Source: Sapria himalayana
Taxonomy: Eukaryota > Streptophyta > Magnoliopsida > Malpighiales > Rafflesiaceae
DNA: 64,000 nt
NCBI GenBank assembly: GCA_029783825.1
Contig: JAREIK010014417.1
Location: 1,208,001-1,272,000 of the forward strand
Direction of reading: 5' to 3'
Below, one piece after another: positions 13,514 through 23,399 of the stretch. Both the position numbers and the translations under genes were made by a program. Position 1 is the first letter of the stretch. The number at the start of each line of letters is the position of its first letter. The notes under the pieces are model-generated. The model had not been told where the DNA came from, ran no database searches, and worked only from the letters and a program-made list of their open reading frames with translations.

Positions 13514-14616
13514 TTGTTAGGTCTACCTAGTTTTGGGCAGAAAGAGATATTATGTATTTGGTTTGTTTGTTTTTATTATTAGTTTGTTTTAATTTTTAAA
13601 TAAGAGTTGGAGCTCTCATTTAAAATGCATCAATTTCAATCAAAAAAAATGATCAATTTTTTTGTGTTTTTAAAAATGTGTATTCGTAGAGAAATGATGA
13701 CAGGCAAAACATACGTTAAAATGAAAAACATGGAGTCTCAAGTCTGATGAACCATATGGATAGTTTGTGAAAATAGGAGAAATCCCATTTTAGGTCTTTT
13801 GTAGTGGGTTTTTATCCCATGATTTATGTCTACATGAACGTTGTGAAACATGAGATTATTCCCATGTTTCCATAAATATGTCAAGTGTGTGTTTTCATGA
13901 AGAGAGAGTGCACGTGATTAGTCCTTATAGGGCACAGAGTGTTCCTTATGCGAAGAGAGAGTGCACATGAATTCACACGTGCAATTCGTGGCGTGAACAG
14001 TGAATAGAGTGTTTCTTACATGAAGTAGGTGCAATTTTCTTTTTTTATTTATTACTTGAATTTTGTGCTTGTTGTGTGCATGATAAAAAAGGAAGGATGG
14101 TGGGAATAATTGGATTCCTATTTTTATGTGTGTTAGTGTTGAGAAAAATAAGTATTTTTTCTATTTTTGTTTTACACAGTACTATGATTCTTTTTTGAAG
14201 CTTTTATTAAAAATTACAGAATTAATTATAAGTTTTAGTAATATTTAATAAATATAGTTTACTCTACTTTTCTACTTATATTTACAAGGATATTGGATTC
14301 ATGAGTAGTTTGCGATTAGTTCTTATAGAGTTCATGCGATGTTTTGAAGAAATTATAATTCAGATGTAATTGTGATGTGTCTATGTTGTGCCCATGTTAT
14401 GCTCATGCTGTAATAGAAGTACTCGAATATCTTCAAAAATATTAGGTCCTAAATTGAAAACATTATTCTATAAGTGTTTTAAAATATTTTATACTTTGTC
14501 TGATCTGTAATAATTTGGACACTAAATATATTTTAAAAAATCAAAAATGTCAAATCAACCTAAAATTTAGAATGAGATTATTCTTGGTTTTCAAGCAGTA
14601 TCTTGTTTGATCCCTA
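13514..14616 (+). repeat. 3' LTR of copia relic 1
   Basis: The LTR begins TGTTAGGTC just after a purine tract and ends near CCCTAA at 14611-14616, where repeat A copy 2 starts. It aligns collinearly with 10406-11691. Internally it shows a small local duplication of the AGAGAGAGTGCACRTGA phrase (13901 and 13961) that is single in the 5' LTR. Confidence 0.75.
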
Positions 14617-14836
14617 ATAATTTTATTATTATATAATACTAATTGCATAATCTTTATGTTGCTTAATATCATTAACTAATTTAATAACAAAATTTTGAGG
14701 TTTCCTTTTAAAGATATTTTTTCCATACTAAACAACCAGTCTAAAAAAATATAACTTTGCATTTTGCAATCAAATTCTAGAATGTCAACCTTCACACCCC
14801 CATCATGTACTCATGGATGTCTTCTTTTCCCTCAGT
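14617..14836 (+). repeat. Direct repeat A, copy 2
   Basis: It matches 10189-10395 in the same orientation (TATAATACTA, TTGCATTTTGCAATCAAATT, CTCATGGATGTCTT). It lies immediately outside the 3' LTR of copia relic 1, giving the order A-LTR-internal-LTR-A. Confidence 0.75.
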
Positions 14837-16342
14837 TATGCTGATCATCATCACTTGAATCATCATTAATGCCTAAAAGATTGTGGGTTATTTTGTTAAG
14901 TTGTGGGTTATTTTATTATGTTTAGTTGCCTATGGAGTATATCCACCGTTCTTTTTATTTTTGTAAAATCTATATCATCTCAATGATCTTTTTGGAGTTG
15001 AAAATCTATAGCAATATAATTGTCACACCTTTTCATGATACCAAAATGAATTTGAATTACAAATTCTAGAGATAACACCCCATTTGATACCTAATGATAT
15101 TAATTTTAAAATAAAATAGTATTTAACAACACAAGTTTGCCACTCTAAGGATAACATCTTCACCTGATCCCATTCCTGTCAACTCTAATATTCATGATAT
15201 TGTTAGTATAAATGAACTTATATCTAAACGATCCCAATATCATCTTCCTCCTTGATATAACTGAGGTCAACCAACAACTAGATATGAGTCCTTTCACAAG
15301 TTGTCTGAGTCATATGCATCTTACGTACTCCAATTATTCTCTATCTTTATTCCTAGTAAATTATTGGAAGCTATAATAGATTCTAGATGGATCAAAGCTA
15401 TGGCAGAAGAAATGATAGCAATGGAAAAGAAAGCCACTTGAGAACTTGTTCCCTTACCAAAGGGAAAGAAGACCAATGGATGTAGATGTGTGTTTACGGT
15501 CAAACAGAAAGTAGATGAGACTATTGAAAGATACAAAGCTAGGTTGGTTACAAAAAGGTATACATAGTTTTATGGTGTAGATTACCAAGAAATATTTGTA
15601 TCAGTTGTCAAACTTAATACTATGTGAGTACATTTGTCATTAGCAACTAATCATATTGACCACATCTACAATTTGATGTCAAAAATACTTTCTTGTATGG
15701 AGACTTGAACAGATGTATTTTGATCCTCCTCTAGGTATACCAAAATTCTTAGATTCAACAATGATGTGTAAATTGAAAAAGGCCTTGTATGGATTAAAGC
15801 AGTCCCCAAGGGCTTGGTTTGGTAGGTTCACCAACTCTATGGAGAATTTCAGCCACAAACAAAATAACTCATAGCACACATTATTTTTAAAGCACAAAAT
15901 AGGTAAAATCACTACCTTAATTATCAATGTTGATGATAAGGTAATGATAGGTGATGATTACGAGGAGATTTCTAGTTTACAATAGTATTTAGCTTCTGAT
16001 TTGAAATGAAACAGCTTGGAGATCTTAAATACTTTCTTAGAATTGAAGTAGCCTGATCAAAGCATGATATTTTCTGATCTCAATGAAAATATAACTTTGA
16101 TCTATTATCTAAAAGAGGAATGCTCGAATGCAAGGTAATTAATACTTCTACTGAGAATAATCACAAATTATTTGAGTATTTGAATGTATCTCCTACCGAT
16201 AAAGAAAGATATCAGTTCTCATTAGGAAGCTAATTTAATTATCTCATACCAGACTCGATATTGCATATGCAGTAAGTGTGGTGAATTAATCCATGCATGA
16301 CCCACATAAACCTCACATGGATACAATGGAACACATAATGAC

Positions 16343-16609
16343 ATTTTTTTCCACCCTCCTCTCAATCCCCCCTACCAACCTCATGGTAGATGCATATGAT
16401 AAATTTCCACTCTAATCAATCATCTTAAACTTTAAAATTTAAAATTTTTATGAGATTCACAACCAAGTACATTAAACTTTAAAATTTTTAAAGTTTATGA
16501 GATTCAGTAAGTGTGGTGAATTACCCACATAGTAATCACAACCAAGTACATTAAACTTTAAAATTTTTATGAGATTCAGTATATTAGTAATAGTTTAAAC
16601 ATATTTAAA
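16343..16609 (+). repeat. Dispersed repeat D, copy 1 (inside copia 2)
   Basis: This copy starts in a T/C-rich tract with CAATCCCCCCTACC and continues with GGTAGATGCATA, GAGATTCAGTATATTAGTAA and TAGTTTAAAC. Other copies lie at 18840-19012, 53560-53735 (-) and 58262-58430. Flanking words GAACACATAATGACA and GAATGCATAATAAGA match at 11 of 15 positions and may be a decayed target duplication. The copy contains an internal duplication with a copia-derived segment (see findings). Confidence 0.65.
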
Positions 16610-16913
16610 GAATGCATAATAAGATTTTTAAAGTTGGTGTCAAGTAAAGGTATATTGTTCTCAAATAATGGTCATATAAAGGCATAAGGTTATTCTAATG
16701 GCGATTGGGCAGGATCAGCTAATTACAGAAGATCTACCTCAGGATACATCACCTTTATAGGTTGCAACCTTGTGACTTGGAGGAGTAAAAAATAACAAGT
16801 GGAATCGAGATCAAGCACTAAAGCTAAGTATAAAGGTATGAACTTGGGATTTATGAGTTGATTTGGTTAAGAAATTTTATTGAATGACTTAAGGATAAAA
16901 CTAAAAGTAATAA

Positions 16914-17347
16914 TAAAGGTGTCAAAAAGGTCGGGTTGGGACAAGCTATTTTTCGGTGGCCCAATTGGGCCACCGAGCTATGTCAGACTCATACATGACA
17001 AGGCTTGAGAACTATCGGCCTAGTATGGCCCACCAACCCACCTCATACTTGGTTTGGGCTGGGTCTTGCCTAGATTTGCCGGGTATGGCCGGATCGTACC
17101 TAATTTTTCTATCTAAACTTTAAAAAAATCTAGCTTGGTCCCTATGCTTATTTATTGTGTCGTTTGGCCAGGAACATGGGTAGTGCCTGACATGACATGA
17201 GGCACGATTCCTGCCGGCCTAGCATGGCATGAACCATGCAAAAGGGTTAGCCTAGCTTGGCTCATTGCATGGTTCCAAATCATGCCGGGCTGAACCAGGT
17301 TGGGCCCCAAGCTATCCTCAAATCGCTCGGCTCATTTGACACCTCTA
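16914..17347. mobile_element. Non-autonomous hAT derivative, 434 bp
   Basis: The termini are TAAAGGTGTCAAA at the left and TTTGACACCTCTA at the right. The interior is GC-rich with GGCC/CATGGC words typical of the ends of the 54.6-kb hAT. The flanks AGTAATAA and AGTAGCAA match at 6 of 8 positions, as expected for a decayed 8-bp hAT target duplication. It interrupts copia 2 between the RNase H segments FIE-LKDKTK and MKLYSNNK. It has no coding capacity. Confidence 0.85.
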
Positions 17348-17413
17348 AGTAGCAATGAAACTATACTCTAACAATAAATCATTATAGATATTGTTCATAA
17401 CTATGTTCAACAT

Positions 17414-17485
17414 TTTAAAAAATAAAAATAAAAAAAAAATAAAAAAACAAAAATTAATAAAAAAGAATAAAACAAAAAAAAATCC
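17414..17485 (+). repeat. A-rich insertion flanked by an 11-bp duplication
   Basis: Seventy-two bases, almost entirely A with scattered T, C and G, separate two copies of ATGTTCAACAT (17403-17413 and 17486-17496). Removing the insert and one copy restores the copia coding order VHNYVQH-DQTKHVEIDRHF. This is what target-primed reverse transcription of a poly(A) tail alone would leave, for example an extremely 5'-truncated LINE or SINE. Confidence 0.75.
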
Positions 17486-17690
17486 ATGTTCAACATGATC
17501 AGACTAAGCATGTGGAGATCGATAGACACTTTATCAAAGAGAAACTTGATGCTAAATTTTTTTTTTTCATTCGTGAAGTTCGGAGACCAACTAGCAGATA
17601 TTCTCACTAAAGCAGTAGCTTGCAATGTGTTTATTGACTCTCTTTTCAAGTTGGGCACATGTGATATCCACACACCAACTTGAGGAGGGG

Positions 17691-17900
17691 TGTTGAAAAC
17701 AAGTTTTCCTATAATTTTTTATCTAATGGTGGATCTCAACAACTCTTCCTACAAGTCAACGAGACATCCTAAAAATCCTCTTCTAATGATGGATCTCAAC
17801 AAATCTTCCTGCAAGTCTTCCTATAAATCCTTTTCTAATGATGGATCTCATGGAATCTCTTGAAGATGTATAAATGTATATCTTTATACATTTATTAAAA
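17691..17900 (+). repeat. Start of 3' LTR of copia 2, with internal tandem repeats
   Basis: It begins TGTTGAAAAC just after the pol stop and GGAGGGG purine tract, the normal position of a copia 3' LTR. It contains three direct copies of a 50-60-bp unit beginning TCTAATGRTGGATCTCA at 17722, 17782 and 17834. The outer LTR end was not located. The next few hundred bases (17900-18335) are AT-rich without recognised features. Confidence 0.6.
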
Positions 17901-18335
17901 TGGATATTTTTTGTTTATAAATATAATTATAAAAAATATATTTGTATACAAATAAACATTTTCAATTAAATTGTTTATAAACAAGTATATATATGTACAC
18001 TTATACTTATAAATACATATATTTATTAGATTATCATCATACATATAATTATACATATATAACATAGTTTTCGAAAAAAATGTGATTTTTATTATTTTTT
18101 TTAATAATATTGTGAATAAGTGAGGCTGAGGGTATTTATGAGGTTTACTTTTTTAGGGACCAAAAAATAAATAAAATTTGTTTATAGGAAATTTTTGTTA
18201 AAAATTTAAGGAGAATGAACTTTTATTTAATATTTTCAAAACGAGGTCCTTATTCTTAGCATAATTTTCTCTTAAATTAAAATAAAATAGTCCAAAAACA
18301 TAATTATTTTCATTTAGGACCTTAAATAATAAAAC

Positions 18336-18752
18336 AATAATATTTTGTTGCACCAATCAAAAAACAATTGAAAAAATGAACCTAAGTTTTAATATTTAAA
18401 ATACGGGAACCAAAATCTTAAATAATTAAGTTTTATTGTACTAATTTATATTAATACCAAATTGCCATTTTTTTAAACTAAATAACAACTAAAAAAATCT
18501 GAAGCTCCGCAAGCTCCATGTACCTTGTCCATTGACCTCCATGGAGCTCGTGGAGCTCGACGAGCTTCATTGAGCTCCATGGAGGTTGTAACGTTTATTT
18601 AGTTTAAAAAAAAAACAATTTGGTATTAACATAAATTAGTACCCTAAAACTTAATTAATTAAGATTTTGGTGTACTAATTTTTAAATATTAAAATTATGG
18701 TTTTATTTTTTGAATTATTTTTTGATTGGTACACCAAAACATAATTGTACAT
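18336..18752. repeat. Foldback element FB1 with CCATGG/AGCTC loop
   Basis: Arms of about 150 bp (18336-18484 and 18600-18752) are inverted copies, with shared phrases such as AATACCAAATTG, ACTAATTTAT and CACCAATCAAAAAA. The loop of about 110 bp is rich in AGCTCCATGGAGCTC-like palindromic words. No transposase and no clear target duplication were found. The arms belong to the same family as those at 19013-20371. Confidence 0.8.
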
Positions 18753-18839
18753 TTAAGTTGAGTTTCATGAATAAAAGAAGGGAGAATTGTATTTGGTGCA
18801 CTTCCCAAAAAATATTTAAAAAAATGTAATCTAATTATT

Positions 18840-19012
18840 AAAATTTTTTTTCTCCCTCCCCCCAATCCCTCCTTACCAATCCTAGGGTAGATATATACAA
18901 TAAACTTACATAGTAGTCTATCATCTCAATAGTGATTGGTATCAAGTACGTTTAACTTTAAAATTATTATAAAATTCAGTATATTAGTAATAGTTTAAAT
19001 GCATCTAGACCA
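18840..19012 (+). repeat. Dispersed repeat D, copy 2
   Basis: This copy shows CCCCCAATCCCTCCTTACC, CCTAGGGTAGAT, ATCATCTCAATAGTGATT and GTATATTAGTAATAGTTTAAA in the same order as the other copies. It abuts the left arm of the next foldback element. Confidence 0.7.
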
Positions 19013-20371
19013 ACTATTAATATTTCAAAATAAGGACACCAAATTCTTAACTAATTAATTTTTTGTGTACTATAATGTAATAATCCAAAAATACCCTTAA
19101 AGTATGTCTCCTTTGACCCACCTTTCATTGTAAACATTTCCACCTCCAAGTCAATGGAGCACCATGGAGTGCTCGTCGAGCCCTTGGAACTCGACCACAA
19201 GCTCCATGGAGCTTGTTGGGCTTCCATAGAGCATCAAGAGCTGGTCTCCTTTAAGCTCGACAAAATCTCGTCAAGCTTAGCTAGAGGTGTCAAACAGGCT
19301 GGGCCGGCCCAGCCTGGCACGGGCACGGCACGGTTCAGCCGTGCCCGTGCCCGACATGGCAAGCTACAGTGCTTGTGCCTAGCACGGCATGCTATAATAT
19401 TGTGCCGGCACGTGGGCACAGCACGCATGACCATGCATCAAATGTGATCAATATGAGTCGATGCGCGACAGGCGAAGCTCGCTCAGCCCCGAAAGGGTGA
19501 AGACACGCGGTGGCGAGGCGGTGCGTCGTCGAACCCCTAATTTTTTAAAAAAATTAGGATTTTGTCTGACTTGAACCTGGCTGAACTAGGCGGTTTTTGG
19601 GTCGTGGGTTCATGCCAAGCCAGCACTGTATAGTAACCGTGTCGGGCCAGGCACGGTTACTGTACTGCCATGCCTGGCCCGGCACGGTAGCCTAGCTGGG
19701 CAGCCCAAAACCAAGCGGAGCCATGCCGGTCTGACTCGTTTGATACCCCTAGCTTGAGCTCCATGGAGCACTTGGATATGAGATCCTGGAGCTTGACCAT
19801 GATCTTCGTGGAGCTCATTGGGCTTCCATAAAGCTCTAGGAGCTCGTCTCCATGGAGCTCCATGAGCTAATCTCCATGGAGCTCTAGGACACTAGCTCCA
19901 TGGAGATGAGCTACTGGATCTAGCCGGGAGTCCTCAGCCTCCATGGAGTTCGGGTTCTCGTAGAGCTCTAGGAGCTCCTCGAGTTCTCGTATAGCTTCGA
20001 GAGCTCGTCGGGTTCTCGTAGAGCTCCAGGAGCTCGACGAATTTCTGGAGAAGAGCTCCTAGAGCTCGATCACGAACTCAATGAAGCTCTCCTTCAGCTC
20101 CATGGAGCTCGAGGGGCTCCCATCATGAGCTCGTGTCCAAAATCTCCATGGAGCTTGACTAGCTCCATGGAAACAAGCTCCTGGAGCTTCATGTAGCTTT
20201 TGACACGAGCTTGACGGGAGCTCAATGAAGCTCACCGAGCTCCATGGGGCTCGTCGGGCTTTCGTAGAGCTCTAGGATCTACATGTAGCTTTGGATTGTT
20301 ATATTATAGTGTACCAAAAATTAATTGGTTAAGATTTTGTTGCTCTTACTTTGAAATATTAACTGTTTGGT
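19013..20371. repeat. Foldback element FB2 with long CCATGG/AGCTC-rich interior
   Basis: The inverted arms (about 19013-19110 and 20290-20371) share TTAATATTTCAAARTAAG, TTAACYAATTAATTTTT and GTACACTATAATRTAA. The interior is dominated by imperfect palindromic words such as AGCTCCATGGAGCTCG and GAGCTCGTCGGGCTTC at irregular spacing. Open frames in it are low-complexity artefacts. A 470-bp hAT derivative is nested inside at 19282-19751. It is related to the smaller foldback just upstream. Class unknown; I infer a non-autonomous foldback DNA transposon. Confidence 0.75.
19282..19751. mobile_element. Non-autonomous hAT derivative, 470 bp
   Basis: The left terminus is TAGAGGTGTCAAA and the right TTTGATACCCCTA. 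The left end reads CTGGGCCGGCCCAGCC, followed by GGCACGG words. The flanks AGCTTAGC and GCTTGAGC resemble each other with one shift, so the 8-bp duplication is decayed. A derivative of the same family as the coding hAT at 54.6 kb, with no coding capacity. Confidence 0.8.
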
Positions 20372-20406
20372 TCATTTTTTAAATTCTTTTTTTTTGGGGA
20401 GTTTAA

Positions 20407-20770
20407 GAGCAACTCTAATGGGAGTTGCTATAAGGTGGTGTCATCTCAATAACCGCTAAAATGGTACCCAAACAATAAAAAAATCATACTCCAATGGAGT
20501 TGGTATAAGAGGTGTCAAAATGTCATCAAATGTATTGGGGTGCCATATTTGGCAATCTTGGAGAGAGAATGAAGAGGATACAAAATAGTAGTTATGTCTA
20601 CTGTGCATCTCAAAGGATCTTTCTCATAGGTTGAAAAAAAATATTTAATTATTAAAATAACACCTTATTTTGGCACAGTAAAAATCTGTTTAGGAGTGCC
20701 AAAAAAACTGTTCAAGTTTTCAAAATAATATTTGACACCCATTTTTTGGCATATACCATTAGAGTTGCTC
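20407..20770. mobile_element. PIF/Harbinger-type MITE, 364 bp
   Basis: Perfect 15-bp terminal inverted repeats, GAGCAACTCTAATGG and its complement, are flanked on both sides by TAA (20404-20406 and 20771-20773). TAA/TTA duplication and a GAGCAWCTCYAAYRG terminus are typical of Tourist-like elements of plants. There is no coding sequence. It lies about 380 bp upstream of the OVATE gene start, so it is inside that gene's probable promoter region. Confidence 0.9.
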
Positions 20771-21151
20771 TAACAAAAGAAAGGTCCCCCATGGAAGAAT
20801 ATTCAACCGAGACACTTTAATTTACATGTATATTTTCCACAAATAAAAGTAAAAACACTGTTTCTTCCTAGCTCACGCCAATGCCTGACATTCGGAACAC
20901 TTGGCAGAAAGTCATCCTGAAATTCTGAAAGTGGACCCTGTAGTCAATTCCTGATCCCGCTATTTCTATTCAACCCTTACTCCCATCACAACAGTCTAGT
21001 GAGAACGGGCCACGATATTTTGTTTTCAACTCTTTGATCCCCCACAAAAGCTCAAACCAGAGAAGTATCCTAGAAAACACAGAGAAGAGGAGAAGAATAG
21101 TAGTCGAGGAGAATTAGACTAGAAGAGAACTAGCGGGGGGAGGCGGGTTGC

Positions 21152-21991
21152 ATGGGGAACTACAAGTTCAAGTGCTTGTTCCCAAGTGCTTGTTTCTACA
21201 AGCTAAGCAATTTGGTCAGAACAGGCAACTCTAAGATCATGAAGCAGTCAATGAAAGCGAAACGATCGATGACGATGCAGCCCGTAATGGGTACTTCCAT
21301 TCCAAGAAAATCTCACCATTTCACCAGAGAACGGATTCCGCTAGACGCTAATCACGTGCCGAAAACATCAAGGAAGCAGAAGCTCAAGAAAAAAACCACC
21401 AGGCCCTCAATCCATCTGCATGTCGTTGCTCCTCTGCCGTCGCCGGACTGCAGTGACTTCCATGCCGATCAAGATGACATCGTCTTCACCGTGGATAACA
21501 GACCAGTGCCCGTGGCGAACTCCTTCGATGGCGGCTTTTACCTCGACCTCCCTCTCATCGTCCCGAAACCGGTTAAAGCGAACCACTCCGTCAAGAAACC
21601 AATAAAGAAAGCAGAGCAGTACGCCTGCCCGAGCAAAAGGCGACCGCATTATTCAAGAAAAGGAATCAAGCTTCGAGTCAATTCTCCGCGAATCTCACGC
21701 CGGCGGATCCAATCAGACGGTCGAAGACGATCGCCGACCTGTAAACAAAGCCCCGCTGGTTACGCTCTGGTGATTGCAAAGTCGTCGTTAGATCCGCGGA
21801 GAGATTTCCTAGAATCGATGATGGAGATGATTGCTGCAAACAAGATTTGTAATTTCAAAGATATGGAAGAGCTCCTTGCATGTTATTTGCTGCTCAATTC
21901 TAAGGAGCATCATGATCTCATTTTCAGTGTTTTCAAGCAGGTATGTCTGAATCTACCCCGAGCGTCAGTTGCAACGAGGAGTTCAATATAA
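21152..21991 (+). CDS. OVATE family protein (transcriptional repressor), 279 aa
   Basis: A single open exon encodes 279 residues. The OVATE domain lies at about residues 203-268: YALVIAKSSLDPRRDFLESM, then MEMIAANKICNFKDMEELLA and CYLLLNSKEHHDLIFSVFKQ. These are the hallmarks of plant OVATE family proteins. The N-terminus (LFPSACFYKLSNL, residues 9-21) matches the conserved IPNAWFYKL segment of several members, here with Cys for Trp. A basic stretch RKQKLKKK (74-81) could be a nuclear signal. Known members are plant-specific repressors that bind TALE/KNOX-BELL homeodomain proteins and affect organ shape and cell-wall programmes; the role here is inferred from family only. The start codon is the first ATG of the frame, after a purine-rich likely leader (21060-21150). 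Most members are also intronless. The gene is much more GC-rich than its surroundings. A Tourist-like MITE sits upstream. Confidence 0.92.
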   Translation: MGNYKFKCLFPSACFYKLSNLVRTGNSKIMKQSMKAKRSMTMQPVMGTSIPRKSHHFTRERIPLDANHVPKTSRKQKLKKKTTRPSIHLHVVAPLPSPDCSDFHADQDDIVFTVDNRPVPVANSFDGGFYLDLPLIVPKPVKANHSVKKPIKKAEQYACPSKRRPHYSRKGIKLRVNSPRISRRRIQSDGRRRSPTCKQSPAGYALVIAKSSLDPRRDFLESMMEMIAANKICNFKDMEELLACYLLLNSKEHHDLIFSVFKQVCLNLPRASVATRSSI

Positions 21992-22665
21992 GTGTGTGTG
22001 TGTGTGTAGACTTATTATGTGTGTTCTATCTAGTGCAATATGTACACCCACGTTTCATCTTGTGATTGCTTCTCCTCCATTGAAATTCAGGTTCTTGCTA
22101 TAAATTTTGATCAAATTTGTATTTTGATTTTAAAAACTCAAAAAAAAAAAAAAAAAAAAACTGTTTATTTGAAAAATTATTTTTATGATTTTAGATGTAG
22201 TTCAATTCTTATTAAATGATTTTTAATATATTTTGATGATTATTATGGATCATAATTCATAATTCATAATTTATGGATACTTTGGGAGATTTATAATTAG
22301 GTTTAATGTGTACAATAAAATTAGAAAAAAAAAGATCTTATTTTTTCAAATTTTTTTTTAAAAATACTAGCAACTAAAATATTTTTAATATTTTATTTAA
22401 AATATTATTTTTTTTAAAAAAAAAAGTTTTGAATTCAAAAATCACTGTTTCTAATTCGGAAATCAATTTTAATTCAAGAAGTAATTTTCCAAAAAAAAAA
22501 AGTGATATATTCATATACATATACATGTTTCTAAAAAAATGAAACTATTTATCTATACTACAAATGGTTTTCTAAAAAAAATAAATCAAATTTAGCATTG
22601 AAAAGTAGGTTTCTGAAAAATGGAAACTTATTTTAATTTTTGTAATCAAAGTTTTTTAATTTGTA
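21992..22665. other. Downstream of OVATE gene; AT-rich, no gene
   Basis: A (GT)n run at 21992-22007 directly follows the stop codon, so it is probably in the 3' untranslated region. An A-run lies at 22140-22160. The remainder is A/T homopolymer-rich with no supported feature. Confidence 0.5.
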
Positions 22666-22677
22666 TTATATATAAAA

Positions 22678-22708
<31 letters not shown>

Positions 22709-22824
22709 AATAGACACCGAAATGGCATAATATTTAAAGGTTTGCATATATATATATATATATATATATATAAGCTTATATATATAAACATAAATATATA
22801 CAGTAATATGTAAACATATATATA

Positions 22825-22866
<42 letters not shown>

Positions 22867-22978
22867 ATATAGGCTTATGTGTGTGTGTAAGTGTGTGCGT
22901 GCGTGTGCGTGCGTGTATAAAAACATTTAATTATATATATAGCCTTATATGTATGGTCATTTATATACATGTATACAC

Positions 22979-23020
<42 letters not shown>

Positions 23021-23040
23021 TTATTTATTTATTTGTAAAT
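22666..23040. repeat. Compound CA / TA / GT microsatellite
   Basis: (AC)n at 22680-22708, (TA)n at 22744-22771, (GT)n at 22828-22864 and (TA)n at 22984-23016 lie within 375 bp. The AC and GT tracts are complementary and could pair in single-stranded DNA. Frames across it encode only Cys-Val, His-Thr or Tyr-Ile repeats. Confidence 0.95.
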
Positions 23041-23399
23041 ATTTTTCATACAAAAACTTATCACTTTTTGTATGGAAAATAATTTCTGAATTTGAATACA
23101 TCATATTTCAAATTAGAAAATTATTCAATTTGATTTTAATTTTTTTCAAATGGGCACAAAATTGTTTTTTTTGTTATTGAGTGCAATAAAACATACTACT
23201 TATGTTCCGAAATGATAGTCTGATTCACGTATTTCTTTAAAAATAAAAGAGCTAAATTGCAGGAAAATCTCGTAATTGTATTTTTTGAGAAGATCTTTTC
23301 GAGAGATTTTAATTGGTTAATAATTTGATCATGTTATGTTACGTATAGGATCTGCTAATTAGATCTCAAAATCAGTTAAATTAAATGTAAACAGTAAAT

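Larger units (their letters stand above)
10406..14616 (+). mobile_element. Ty1-copia LTR retrotransposon relic 1 (LTR-gag-PR-LTR)
   Basis: Two LTRs of about 1.1-1.3 kb flank an internal region of only about 1.8 kb. The interior contains gag, a zinc knuckle and the protease start, then passes to a 3' untranslated segment and a purine tract (ACAGAGGGAAAGA at 13501-13513) just before the 3' LTR. Integrase, reverse transcriptase and RNase H are absent. It is therefore a deletion derivative or a non-autonomous form. The LTRs have many differences and indels, which implies an old insertion. Confidence 0.75.
15140..17690 (+). pseudogene. Ty1-copia pol relic 2 (connection, RT, RNase H)
   Basis: The relic covers the end of integrase, RT and RNase H. 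At 15360-15560 it reads SRWIKAMAEEMIAMEKKA, ELVPLPKGKKTNGCRCVFTV and ERYKARLVTKRYT. KKALYGLKQSPRAWFG lies near 15776, and a degenerate VDD catalytic box near 15931 (VDDKVMIGDD; plant copia usually YVDDM). RNase H appears near 16690 (GYSNGDWAGSANYRRSTSGY). The C-terminus at 17500-17683 ends with DQLADILTKAV and LGTCDIHTPT before the stop, as in intact relatives. There are many stops and frameshifts. Three insertions interrupt it: a short repeat at about 16343-16609, a hAT derivative at 16914-17347 and an A-rich insert at 17414-17485. No 5' half was seen. Confidence 0.85.

Noticed and set aside
19154..19863. Frames of 66-97 residues in the AGCTC/CCATGG region
   Set aside because: They are a composition effect of palindromic repeats and a nested hAT end; no conserved protein.
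21407..21649. Minus-strand and second-frame open frames within the OVATE gene
   Set aside because: They are shadow frames of a confidently assigned gene on the plus strand.
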